51,051 nt of DNA from Myxococcales bacterium (lineage in GTDB: Bacteria > Myxococcota > Myxococcia > Myxococcales > JAKAPL01). The notes under the pieces were generated by a model, which was not told the origin of the DNA, made no database searches, and worked only from the letters and a program-made list of their open reading frames with translations. Below, one piece after another: positions 40,478 through 49,519 of this stretch (positions are counted from its first letter, which is position 1; each line of letters starts with the position of its first letter). The position numbers and the translations under genes are program-made. The stretch lies in contig JAKAPL010000013.1 in the NCBI GenBank assembly GCA_021807105.1, positions 17,362 through 68,412 on the forward strand. The letters run 5' to 3'.

Positions 40478-42160
40478 ATGACGCTCGCGCTGCTCGCCCT
40501 CGCGCTCTCGTCCGCGCTCCCGTCGGTGGACGACGGCTGGCCCGAGACCGTCTCGTCGCCGGCCTCGCAGGACGCCGCGGTGGTGGTGGGGATCGAGAAG
40601 TACGCCTTCGTCTCGCACGTGCCGTTCGCCGCGCGCGACGCCTACGCGTTCTGGAGCTTCCTCGTCTTCGACCGGGGCGTGCCGGTGGAGCGGGTCTCGC
40701 TCCTCAAGGAGGACCCCGCGAAGGAGGAGATCGAGGAGGCGGTGAGGAAGCGGGCGGCGCAGGTCGGGCCCGGCGGCACGCTCTGGTTCTACTTCGCGGG
40801 CCACGGCGCGCCGGACCCGTCGGGCCAGGACGGCCTCCTCGTCGGGGTGGACGCGAAAGAGACCCCCGAGAGCGTCGCGGCGCGCAGCGTCACGCGGGGC
40901 TGGCTCGTCCGCCAGCTCAACGCCTCGCGGGCGCGCCACGTCGTCGTGGTCCTCGACGCCTGCTTCTCGGGCCGCGGGCGGGCGGGCGGCGAGATCGCCC
41001 GCGGGTTGCGGCCGCTCCTGCCGCTCGTGGCGCTCGCGGGGCTCACGAGGGGGGTGATCCTGACCGGGGCCGCGAGCGACCAGATGAGCGGGCCGTTCGA
41101 TCGCGCCCGGCACGGCCTCTTCACCTACTTCCTCCTCGGCGGCCTGCGCGGTTGGGGTCAGAAGGACTCGGGCGGCGTGACGCTCGAGGCGGCCTACCAA
41201 TACGCGCGGACGGCGATGGAGGTGGTCCTCTCCAGCGGCGGCCGGGAGCAGACGCCGGGGATCGAGGGTCCGGCCGCCGCGAAGGAGCTTGCGCTCGTCC
41301 GCGGCCTCGGCGAGAAGGGCCCGCCCCTGCCCTCGCTCGTGGCCGAGGCCGGCGAGGCCCCGCCGCCGGCGGAGGCCGTCGCCGCTCCGCCGCCGAACCT
41401 CATCGACGGTCGCTTCCGACCGCAGCTCATCACCGGCCACGTGATCCGCGGCTGGCTCGGCGTCGGCATCCAGCGGCTGACCCCCGACCTCGCGACCTTG
41501 CTCGGCGTGGGGGGCACGAAGGGCGCCCTGGTCGCGGAGGTCATGCGGGGCGGCCCCGCGGCGCGGGCCGGGTTCAAGAGCGGCGACGTGGTGGTCTCGC
41601 TCAACGGGACGCCGGTGAACAGCCCCTCTGAGCTGACGCGGGGCGTGGCGATCGTTGGCCCAGGCTCGAAGATCGCGGTCGGCATCGTTCGCAACGGGAA
41701 GCTGCAGACGCTCTCAGTCAGGGTGGGGGAGCGGCCTGACGACGGAATGCCGCCGCCCCCCCTGGCCGTCGCCGCTCCGTCGCCGAACCTCATCGACGGT
41801 CGCTACACCCTCCCGAGCGAAAGAGTCGTTTACGACACCCAGACCGGGCTCACCTGGCAGCGGGCCATCGCTCCGGAGAAGCTTAACTGGAGCGACGCGA
41901 AGTCGTACTGCAACGCGCTCCGCCTCGCAGGCGGGGGGTGGCGCCTGCCGAGCAAGGACGAGCTCTTCTCCCTGGTCCAAGTGAAGTCCCTGGGGCGCAC
42001 GATCGACACCGTGGCCTTTCCCGACACGCCACCCGATTGGTTCTGGACGTCCTCGCCGCTGGCGGGCTATTCCTCCTACGCGTGGAACGTGTACTTCGGC
42101 GACGGCTACGTGGACTACCTCGACGTGAGCGTTACGAACCGCGTGCGCTGCGTGCGTTGA
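40478..42160 (+). CDS. Secreted caspase-like protease with PDZ and DUF1566 domains
   Basis: The 560-residue product has three modules after a signal peptide (MTLALLALALSSALPSV). Residues 30-290 are a C14 caspase-like domain with H109 in WFYFAGHGAP and C162 in VVLDACFSGRG, the catalytic dyad. Residues 315-425 are a PDZ domain (GWLGVGIQRLTPDL to SGDVVVSLNGTPVNSPSELT). Residues 445-560 are a DUF1566/Lcl C-terminal (C-type lectin-like) domain with TGLTWQRA, SYCNALRLAGGGWRLPSKDEL, WFWTSSPL and a final CVR. Linkers before and after the PDZ share the peptide APxPNLIDGR. The protein would act outside the cytoplasm; bacterial metacaspases cleave after Arg or Lys. AGGGAGAG precedes ATG 40478. Single gene, convergent with korB. 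Confidence 0.88.
   Translation: MTLALLALALSSALPSVDDGWPETVSSPASQDAAVVVGIEKYAFVSHVPFAARDAYAFWSFLVFDRGVPVERVSLLKEDPAKEEIEEAVRKRAAQVGPGGTLWFYFAGHGAPDPSGQDGLLVGVDAKETPESVAARSVTRGWLVRQLNASRARHVVVVLDACFSGRGRAGGEIARGLRPLLPLVALAGLTRGVILTGAASDQMSGPFDRARHGLFTYFLLGGLRGWGQKDSGGVTLEAAYQYARTAMEVVLSSGGREQTPGIEGPAAAKELALVRGLGEKGPPLPSLVAEAGEAPPPAEAVAAPPPNLIDGRFRPQLITGHVIRGWLGVGIQRLTPDLATLLGVGGTKGALVAEVMRGGPAARAGFKSGDVVVSLNGTPVNSPSELTRGVAIVGPGSKIAVGIVRNGKLQTLSVRVGERPDDGMPPPPLAVAAPSPNLIDGRYTLPSERVVYDTQTGLTWQRAIAPEKLNWSDAKSYCNALRLAGGGWRLPSKDELFSLVQVKSLGRTIDTVAFPDTPPDWFWTSSPLAGYSSYAWNVYFGDGYVDYLDVSVTNRVRCVR
41374..41804 (+). repeat. 41-bp direct repeat bracketing the PDZ module
   Basis: Bases 41374-41414 and 41764-41804 match except for one base (41390 C, 41780 T). 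The period is 390 bases, exactly 130 codons, and the stretch between holds the whole PDZ domain. Recombination between the copies would remove or duplicate the module in frame. Confidence 0.9.
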
Positions 42161-42231
42161 GGACGGGGCCATTTTGACCGTTCGACCCTTTGGGTTCGCG
42201 GCTGGGGCCGCTCGCAGCCCGGGCCGGCAAG

Positions 42232-42247
42232 TCGAGGTTGACCTCGA
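42232..42247. terminator. Small hairpin between caspase gene and korB
   Basis: TCGAGGT-TG-ACCTCGA, a 7-bp inverted repeat (six pairs with a 4-nt loop in practice), 71 nt after the caspase gene and 114 nt before the korB stop. The remainder of 42161-42360 shows nothing recognisable. Weak candidate. Confidence 0.25.
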
Positions 42248-42360
42248 ACCCCGGGGACGAAGGCTGCCGTCGCGGGCCGAGCCCGTCCTCGAAGAGAAAC
42301 CCGCGGGCAGGGGGTGAGCCGGGCCTCGGATCAAGTCGCGGGAGACCGTGCGCGGTGGGA

Positions 42361-43386
<1,026 letters not shown>

Positions 43387-43405
43387 GGGTCGGTCTCCTT
43401 CAAGT

Positions 43406-45298
43406 CTAGGCGCGGGCGCCGTCCGGTTCGAGGATTTCGCGGCAGCGGTTGACGATCTCGGCGATCTTGAACGGTTTGCCCTGGATCTTGTTGTAGCTCG
43501 CCGCGTCGACGAGGTAGGTCGCCCGGAGGATCTTGGCGAGCTGGCCGAGGTTCAGCTCGGCGACGAGCACGTGGCGGAAGCGGCGGAGGATGTCGCCCAC
43601 GTCGGGGGGCAGGGGATTCAGGTAGCGCAGGTGGAGGTGCGAGACGCGGTTGCCCTTGGCCTGGAGCTGCTCCGCCGCCTGGTGGAGCGCCCCGTAGGTC
43701 CCTCCCCAGCCGACGACCAGGAGGTCGCCTTCGGGCTTGCCGAAGACCTCGGTGGGCGCAAGCCCCTTGGCGATCCCCGCGACCTTCTCGGCCCGGATCC
43801 GCACCATCCGTTCGTGGTTCTGTGGATCGTAGGAGACGCTCCCGGTCGTGAAGTCCTTCTCCAGGCCGCCGATCCGGTGCTCCAGGCCCGGCGTGCCGGG
43901 GATGACCCAGGGGCGGGCGAGCGTCTTCGGGTCGCGCGCGTAGGGCTGGAACCCCTCGGGGTCGCGCCGGTACTTCACCTCGATCGGCCGGAGCTTCTCG
44001 ACGTTGGGGATGAGCCACGGCTCGGAGCCGTTGCCCAGGTAGCCGTCGGTCAACAGGATGACCGGGGTCATGTACTGGACCGCGATCCGGAATGCCTCGT
44101 ACGCGGCGCCGAAGCAGTCGGCGGGCGAGGAGGCGGCGATGACCGGCAGCGGGGCCTCGCTGTTGCGCCCGTAGACCGCCTGGAGGAGGTCGGCCTGCTC
44201 GGTCTTGGTCGGCAGCCCCGTCGAGGGGCCGCCCCGCTGGACGTCGATGATCACGAGGGGCAGCTCCAGCATGATCGCGAGCCCCATCGCTTCGGTCTTC
44301 AGGGCCATGCCCGGGCCGGAGGTGGTCGTCACGGCGAGCGCGCCGCCGTAGGCCGCGCCGATGGCGCTCCCGATGCCCGCGATCTCGTCCTCGGCCTGGA
44401 AGGTCGTGACGCCGTAGTTCTTCAAGTACGAGAGCTCGTGGAGGATGTCCGAGGCGGGGGTGATGGGGTAGCTGCCGAGGAAGAGGCGCACGCCCGCCTT
44501 CTGGGCCGCGGCGGCGAGCCCGAGGGCCGTCGCCTGGTTGCCGGTGACGTTGCGGTAGCGGCCGGGAGGCAGCCGCGCCGGCTTGACCTCGTACTTGTGG
44601 GCGAACATCTCGGCGGTCTCGCCGTAGTTGAAGCCGGCGTGGATGACCTTCACGTTGGCTTCGGCGATCTGCGGCTTCTTCGCGAACTTCCGGCGGATGC
44701 CGGCGATCGTCGCCTCCATCGGCCGCCCGTACATCCAGAACATGAGGCCCAGGGCGAACATGTTCTTGCAGAGGGCCACCTCCTTCGAGGTCAGCCCGCT
44801 CCCCGCGAGCGCCCGCTCTGTCAGCCCCGAGATGTCGACCTTGAAGAAGCGGTACTTCCGGGCGAGCGATTCGTCGTCGAGGGGGTTCTGCCCGTAGCCG
44901 GCCTTCTGGAGGTTCACGTCGCTGAAGGCGTCTTTGTTGACGATCAGGACGCCGCCCGCCACGAGGTCGGGGAGGTTCGTCTTGAGCGCCGCGGGGTTCA
45001 TGGCGACGAGGACGTCCGGGGCGTCGCCCGGCGTATAGATGTCGCGGCTGGAGAAGTGGATCTGGAAGCCCGAGACGCCGGGGAGGGTGCCGGCGGGCGC
45101 CCGGATCTCCGCCGGGTAGTCGGGGAAGGTGGCGAGGTCGTTGCCGGCGATCGCGGTGCTCTTGGTGAACTCGGTCCCAGTGAGCTGCATGCCGTCGCCG
45201 GAATCGCCGCAGAAGCGGATCGTGACCGTCTCGACTTCCTCGCGGGGGGTCTCCTTCCCCGGATGCTCTCTCTCAGGATGATTCGCCGTTGCGTCCAT
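43406..45298 (-). CDS. korA: 2-oxoacid:ferredoxin oxidoreductase, alpha subunit (gamma-alpha fusion)
   Basis: The 630-residue product joins the gamma domain (residues 20-200, starting VTIRFCGDSGDGMQLTGTEF) to the alpha pyrimidine-binding domain (from about 225, with LGSYPITPASDILHELSYLK, EDEIAGIGSAIGAAYGGALA and TTTSGPGMALKTEA). The C-terminal transketolase-like part includes LLVVGWGGTYGALHQAAEQL. This is the usual KorA layout. ATG 45298 has GAGGA about six bases upstream. A TATAGG hexamer lies 33 nt upstream, so korAB is a two-gene operon. Neither E1/E2/E3 of a 2-oxoglutarate dehydrogenase complex nor a ferredoxin gene lies in the window. Confidence 0.93.
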   Translation of the reverse strand: MDATANHPEREHPGKETPREEVETVTIRFCGDSGDGMQLTGTEFTKSTAIAGNDLATFPDYPAEIRAPAGTLPGVSGFQIHFSSRDIYTPGDAPDVLVAMNPAALKTNLPDLVAGGVLIVNKDAFSDVNLQKAGYGQNPLDDESLARKYRFFKVDISGLTERALAGSGLTSKEVALCKNMFALGLMFWMYGRPMEATIAGIRRKFAKKPQIAEANVKVIHAGFNYGETAEMFAHKYEVKPARLPPGRYRNVTGNQATALGLAAAAQKAGVRLFLGSYPITPASDILHELSYLKNYGVTTFQAEDEIAGIGSAIGAAYGGALAVTTTSGPGMALKTEAMGLAIMLELPLVIIDVQRGGPSTGLPTKTEQADLLQAVYGRNSEAPLPVIAASSPADCFGAAYEAFRIAVQYMTPVILLTDGYLGNGSEPWLIPNVEKLRPIEVKYRRDPEGFQPYARDPKTLARPWVIPGTPGLEHRIGGLEKDFTTGSVSYDPQNHERMVRIRAEKVAGIAKGLAPTEVFGKPEGDLLVVGWGGTYGALHQAAEQLQAKGNRVSHLHLRYLNPLPPDVGDILRRFRHVLVAELNLGQLAKILRATYLVDAASYNKIQGKPFKIAEIVNRCREILEPDGARA

Positions 45299-45330
45299 TC
45301 CAGTCCTCGTCGATGCCCCCGGGCAGAGAG

Positions 45331-45336
45331 CCTATA
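45331..45336 (-). promoter_or_regulatory. -10 element of the korAB promoter
   Basis: TATAGG on the minus strand, identical to the icd -10. Transcription would start near 45324, with a 26-nt leader carrying GAGGA. No clear -35 is seen at the right distance. Confidence 0.4.
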
Positions 45337-45482
45337 AACGATCCGGGACGATTGATCCAGCCTGAGCCCGTCTTATCCCGTCTTACTCAATGGTCCGGCT
45401 GCTGCGGCGTCCGATCCCGCGCCTCCCGAAGGGGGGGCCCGCCACCCCTACAACGACATGGGGGGGCGTGCTCGCTCCTCCC

Positions 45483-45935
45483 TCATGGGCCGGGCTGCGA
45501 GATCGTCACGGTCGGGCAATTCGTGCTGCCCGAGGCCCCCGCGCTGTCGGTCGCCGTCAGGGACGGCCGGAAGACCCCCGCGTCCTCGTAGACGTGGTTC
45601 GTCGTGTAGCCGCCGCCGTCGGCGCCGTCCCCGAAGTCCCAGAACCACGAGACGACGGTGGCGCCCGGCGAGCCGTTCGATTCCTCGCCGTCGAAGGTCA
45701 CCAGCGTCCCGGGCGCCCCCTCCTGGGGGTTGACGTGGCAGACGGCCTCGACGAAGCCCACGACGTCGCTCGGCCCTCCGCCGTCGAGCTGCGGCGGCTC
45801 CCGCTGCCCGGCGTCCGTGGGTCCGACCGGCGGTGGCGAGCCGCCGTCCGGCAGGCCGAACGGCGGCACGAAGAGGAAGCAGCAGCCCGTGCCGGCGAGG
45901 AGCACGAGCGCTCCCAGGCTGCCGAGAAGCCGCAT
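45483..45935 (-). CDS. PKD-domain lipoprotein
   Basis: The 150-residue product has a lipoprotein-type signal (MRLLGSLGALVLLAGTGC, C18), a Pro/Gly/Asp-rich spacer (DGGSPPPVGPTDAGQREPP) and one PKD domain (SWFWDFGDGADGGGYT, then HVYEDAGVFRPSLTATDSAG), whose WDFGDG and H-Y-x-x-x-G signatures are clear. PKD domains mediate protein or carbohydrate contact outside the cell. Two cysteines (in VCHVNP and TNCPTV) could form a disulfide. It starts 12 nt after the GT39-type gene on the same strand and so is probably co-transcribed with it. The ribosome site is weak. Function beyond surface display is unknown. Confidence 0.8.
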   Translation of the reverse strand: MRLLGSLGALVLLAGTGCCFLFVPPFGLPDGGSPPPVGPTDAGQREPPQLDGGGPSDVVGFVEAVCHVNPQEGAPGTLVTFDGEESNGSPGATVVSWFWDFGDGADGGGYTTNHVYEDAGVFRPSLTATDSAGASGSTNCPTVTISQPGP

Positions 45936-45947
45936 GGCCGATCCGTA

Positions 45948-47966
45948 TCAGCGGACCGCGCGGCCGACAACCCCGCCGGCCGGGCGTGCTCCCGGGATGT
46001 CGATGCCCATCAGCTTCGAGGAGGGCGGGCCCAGCGCCGGGACGATGAACCAGGGGGCGTTCGGGGGGATGGCGGCGAGGCTCTCGGCCGGATCGATGAG
46101 CCCCAGCTCGACGCCGCCGCGGGTCCGGAACCGGACGGCGATCCGGCGCGGGGGCCCGTCGCTGCGGACGAAGAAGGCGTAGCGCCCCCGATTCGCGTCC
46201 CCCGGGGCGGCGGCGTAGCCGAGCACCGTCACGCCGCCCACCCGGGCGCCGATCGGGGTCACGCCCGCGGGCAGCGAGGGGAGGGCGGGCGCCTCGAGGT
46301 CGTAGGCGCGCAGCCAGCTTCCCGCGGGGACGCCCGGCACCTCGCGGAGCGGCTCCCCGACCGGGGTGACGAGATACGGGTGGTAGCCCTCCCGGCGCGC
46401 GGTCGCGAGGTCCGGAGGCCGCCGGTAGACCGGCCGGCCGCTCCAGAAGATGAGGTCCTGGACCGCGAACGAGGACGGGGGATCGCGGTCCAGGGCGAGG
46501 AAGACGACGCTCTTCTCGGGCGTGGCGCGGGAGATCGCGAGGCCGGCCTCCTTCTCGTAGCCCAGGAGCGACTGGCGCTCCATCTCGTCTCGCGCCCCGG
46601 CGAGCGCGCGCGGGGTCTGCACGAGGAGCAGCGCGAGGGCGAGGGCGCCCGCGAGGGCTGCGGCGAGGGCGCCGGCCGTCTTGCCGAGCGGCGGGGCGAG
46701 CCGGCGGGCGGCCAGGAGGAGGAGGCCCGCCGCGAGCGCCGCCAGGGTGACGGCGATCCCCTCGCCGAGCCCCGGCCGCTCTCGCGTGTCGGCGAAGAGG
46801 GTGGGCAGGGCGAGCCGGAGCCTCGCGAGGAGGGGCAGGCGGGCCGCGATCCACGGCGCCGCCAGCGCGCCGGCGAGGGCGGAGGCGAGCGGCGGGCGGG
46901 AGAGGGAGTCCACGAGCGCGAGCGCGAGCGCGAAGAAGAGGGCCGGGACCGCGCCGTAGGCGACCGCGGGGACCTTCACCCGCGCGAGCGTCAGCACGAT
47001 CCAGTCGGACCAGAGCCAGAGCGCGACGAGCACCACGGCGGGCTCGCGCCGCCGGAGGGCCCGCCAGGCGAGCCAGACGCCCGCGACGAGCGGCAGCGCG
47101 AGCGGCCAGGGCGACAGCTCCGCCTGGGCGATCCGGTTGAAGAGCGCGTCCCACGGCCGGATCCAGTTCTCGACGCTCTTGCCCGTGAGGTGGCCGAAGG
47201 TGTGGAGCGTCTCGATCCGGTTCAGCTCTGGGAAGCGGAGCGCGCAGGCGATCTCCCAGGGGGCCGCGACGACCGCGAAGAGCGCGAGGAGCGCGGCGAG
47301 GGAGCGGCCGCGCAGCCCCTTCACGAGGCCCGCGCGCCCCAGGGCCCAGAGTGCGACGGCGACGCCGAGCGGCGTCAAGGCGAGCGCGCTCTTGCACAAG
47401 AAGCCGAGGCCGCAGGCGGCGCCGGCCGCGGCGGAGAGGCCCGTCGAGTCGCGCTCGACCGCGAGCAGGAGGAGGAGGCTCGACAGGGCGACGAACCCGA
47501 CGAGCGTGCAGTCGGTCACGTCGCCGAACTGGTAGCCCTGGACCATCTTCCAGCCGAAGGGGAGGACGAGGAAGGCGCACGCGACGAGCGCGGCCCAGGG
47601 ACGGGCGGTGGCCGACCGGAGCAGCAGGAAGAGGCAGCAGGCGGCGGCGGTGAGCCCGATCGCCGACCAGAGGCGCAGGCCGAGGGGCGTGACGCCGATC
47701 ACGTGCATCGTGAGCGCCCCGAGCCAGAACGGCAGGATCGGCTTGTGCAGCCAGACGCCCGCGTTGAGCCAGTCGTAGCCGCTTTGCGGATAGAGCTGGT
47801 GCGGATAGACGTGCGGGGTGAAGAACGTCGAGTAGACGCCGCGGGCCACCGCCTGGTGGATCGACTCGTCCCAGTTCCAGAGGCTCGCGTGGGCGAGCCC
47901 CGGCAGGAAGCGGGAGAGCCCCCACGCCGCGATGAGGCCGAGCCAGGGGATATCCGCGCGTCGCAT
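45948..47966 (-). CDS. GT39/ArnT-like membrane glycosyltransferase
   Basis: The 672-residue product has about eleven membrane helices in the first 440 residues, then a soluble periplasmic domain. The first loop has the conserved acidic pair of GT-C enzymes (ASLWNWDESIHQAVARGVYS), followed by WLHKPILPFWLGALTMHVIG, as in ArnT and protein mannosyltransferases that use lipid-phosphate sugars. The acceptor is unknown; lipid A, glycans or proteins are options. ATG 47966 has GGAG seven bases upstream; the in-frame start 13 codons earlier is unlikely. A TTGACC-18-TACACG promoter candidate lies directly upstream. The PKD lipoprotein gene follows 12 nt later. Confidence 0.85.
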   Translation of the reverse strand: MRRADIPWLGLIAAWGLSRFLPGLAHASLWNWDESIHQAVARGVYSTFFTPHVYPHQLYPQSGYDWLNAGVWLHKPILPFWLGALTMHVIGVTPLGLRLWSAIGLTAAACCLFLLLRSATARPWAALVACAFLVLPFGWKMVQGYQFGDVTDCTLVGFVALSSLLLLLAVERDSTGLSAAAGAACGLGFLCKSALALTPLGVAVALWALGRAGLVKGLRGRSLAALLALFAVVAAPWEIACALRFPELNRIETLHTFGHLTGKSVENWIRPWDALFNRIAQAELSPWPLALPLVAGVWLAWRALRRREPAVVLVALWLWSDWIVLTLARVKVPAVAYGAVPALFFALALALVDSLSRPPLASALAGALAAPWIAARLPLLARLRLALPTLFADTRERPGLGEGIAVTLAALAAGLLLLAARRLAPPLGKTAGALAAALAGALALALLLVQTPRALAGARDEMERQSLLGYEKEAGLAISRATPEKSVVFLALDRDPPSSFAVQDLIFWSGRPVYRRPPDLATARREGYHPYLVTPVGEPLREVPGVPAGSWLRAYDLEAPALPSLPAGVTPIGARVGGVTVLGYAAAPGDANRGRYAFFVRSDGPPRRIAVRFRTRGGVELGLIDPAESLAAIPPNAPWFIVPALGPPSSKLMGIDIPGARPAGGVVGRAVR

Positions 47967-48280
47967 CGGTCGCTCCGTGTAGGGCAAGGCGTGCGATGGG
48001 GTCAAGGCGCCGAACGAGGAAGGCTCTCTCTCGGCGACCGTTCACCGCTCGGAGAGGCAACGCCCATACAGGAGACCAGAAAGCCAGGCGACCTGGAGGG
48101 TCTCTTGCTGCTCCTTTAAGTTCATGGCTTCCCTGATTCGCCCTCCGCGGAGAAGGCGGGGCCGGCCCGGGGTCGGTGTGGGGTTTGGATCGATCGTCTT
48201 GGACCACGGGTATCGGGAGAGCGCGGGATTCCAACGAAGTCGCGGCTTCGTGGCGGGGGAGGCCATGCTATCCTCGTGGC
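47967..48280. other. Divergent intergenic region
   Basis: About 314 bases between the GT39-type gene (minus) and the ATPase-DUF4325 gene (plus). It holds the promoter candidate above and, near 48247-48274, TTCGTG and TATCCT sixteen bases apart facing the plus strand; TATCCT ends six bases before ATG 48281. Small open frames inside lack ribosome sites and family features. Confidence 0.5.
47976..48005 (-). promoter_or_regulatory. Possible promoter of the GT39-type gene
   Basis: Read on the minus strand: TTGACC (48000-48005), 18-nt spacer, TACACG (47976-47981). The predicted start would be only a few bases before ATG 47966. The -35 is good and the -10 fair. Confidence 0.4.
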
Positions 48281-49510
48281 ATGCCGGTCGTCCCCCCGCC
48301 CCGCAGGATCGTGCTCGAGGAGCCCGCGCCGCTCCTGCGCTGGCTCGATGGCGGTCCGGAGGAGGTCGACCTCGACCGGATCGAGCTCTCCGAGATCTGG
48401 GGGCTCGTGGCCCTCGCGACGCTCGGACGGCGCGAGAGGGCGTCGCTCGTGCCGGCGCGGACGCGAGGCGAAACGGGAGCGTCCCGGTTCGCGCACGCCG
48501 TCGGCTTTGGGGACGTCATCGAAGGGAGCCCCGCCATCGAGGCCGCCCAGCCCGCCAGAACGGTCCGCCTCGCCCGGCTTCGGGATTTCGTGGCCATCGA
48601 GCCCGCGGCCGGGCGGATCTCGCGGCTCATCATCTCCGACCCTCAGTTCGAGGAGACCCGCCGGGCGGTCTACTACGTCCTCGTCGAGCTGCTCCGGAAC
48701 GTCCTCCAGCACAGCCAGGACCCCCTCGGCGCGGTCGTGGCCGCCCAGGTCGACTGGCGGGGGCAGCGCGACCGGGTGCAGATCGCCGTGGGCGACGCGG
48801 GCATCGGGATCTTCGCGGCCATGAAGGGCATGCACCGATCGCTCGACAGCGCGCAGGCCGCGATCGAACGGGCGCTCTGGCCGCATATCTCCGGAGCGTT
48901 CGAGCAGGGATGGACCGGCTCGCCGAACCAGTCGAACGCAGGTCTGGGGCTGTTCTTCATCTCGGAGATCGCCAAGCTCGAGCTCGGCAAGCTGGTCATC
49001 GCCTCTCGCGGCGCGACCCTCGTGCTGGAGGGCGGCGAAGAGCCCGATCAGCCTACGTTTCGCTTCGTCGAACCCAAGGGGCTGGGTTTCCCCGGTACGC
49101 TCGTCGCCTTCGAGATGCCCGTGGGCGAGGTGGCCGACTATGGCGGACTCATGGAGGCCATCCAGGCGCGGGCCAAGGAACGGCAGCCCAGGCGCGTCGT
49201 GCACCGCTGGTTCACCTTCGACCCTCCCCCGCCAACCGTCCGGGTCTTCCTCGTGAGCTACGCGTCCGAGAACACGCAGGCGGCGGCCGAGTTCTCGGAG
49301 CGGGAGCTCGAGCCCCGCCTCTTCCGGCGGGAGTCGGTCGCGCTGGACTTCCGCAACATCGACATCTGCACGCAGAGCTACCTGCACGCCTTGCTCTACG
49401 CGGCGCTGCGCGTCGCCTGGGCTCGTCAGGCGCCCATCTATGTCGTCCACGCCGCGCCGGCCGTACGCAGCGGCCTCGAGTTCCTCGAAAGCTACGCCCT
49501 CGGAGGATAG
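48281..49510 (+). CDS. Histidine-kinase-like ATPase fused to a C-terminal DUF4325 (STAS-like) domain
   Basis: The 409-residue product has a GHKL ATPase core: N-box with N140 in YYVLVELLRNVLQHS, G1 box GDAGIGIF, and G2 box NAGLGLFFISEIAKL. No phosphoacceptor-His domain or membrane segment is seen, so it resembles anti-sigma or MutL-type ATPases more than sensor kinases. The C-terminal 90 residues (from RVFLVSYASENTQ, with VALDFRNIDICTQSYLHALL) match DUF4325, a STAS-like domain often encoded next to such ATPases. Residues 28-80 also show a STAS-like pattern (DLDRIELSEIWGLVALATL). ATG 48281 has no Shine-Dalgarno site; TATCCT lies six bases upstream. It ends nine bases before the wecB stop, convergent. 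Role unknown, probably regulatory. Confidence 0.8.
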   Translation: MPVVPPPRRIVLEEPAPLLRWLDGGPEEVDLDRIELSEIWGLVALATLGRRERASLVPARTRGETGASRFAHAVGFGDVIEGSPAIEAAQPARTVRLARLRDFVAIEPAAGRISRLIISDPQFEETRRAVYYVLVELLRNVLQHSQDPLGAVVAAQVDWRGQRDRVQIAVGDAGIGIFAAMKGMHRSLDSAQAAIERALWPHISGAFEQGWTGSPNQSNAGLGLFFISEIAKLELGKLVIASRGATLVLEGGEEPDQPTFRFVEPKGLGFPGTLVAFEMPVGEVADYGGLMEAIQARAKERQPRRVVHRWFTFDPPPPTVRVFLVSYASENTQAAAEFSERELEPRLFRRESVALDFRNIDICTQSYLHALLYAALRVAWARQAPIYVVHAAPAVRSGLEFLESYALGG

Positions 49511-49519
49511 AGGGCCGCG

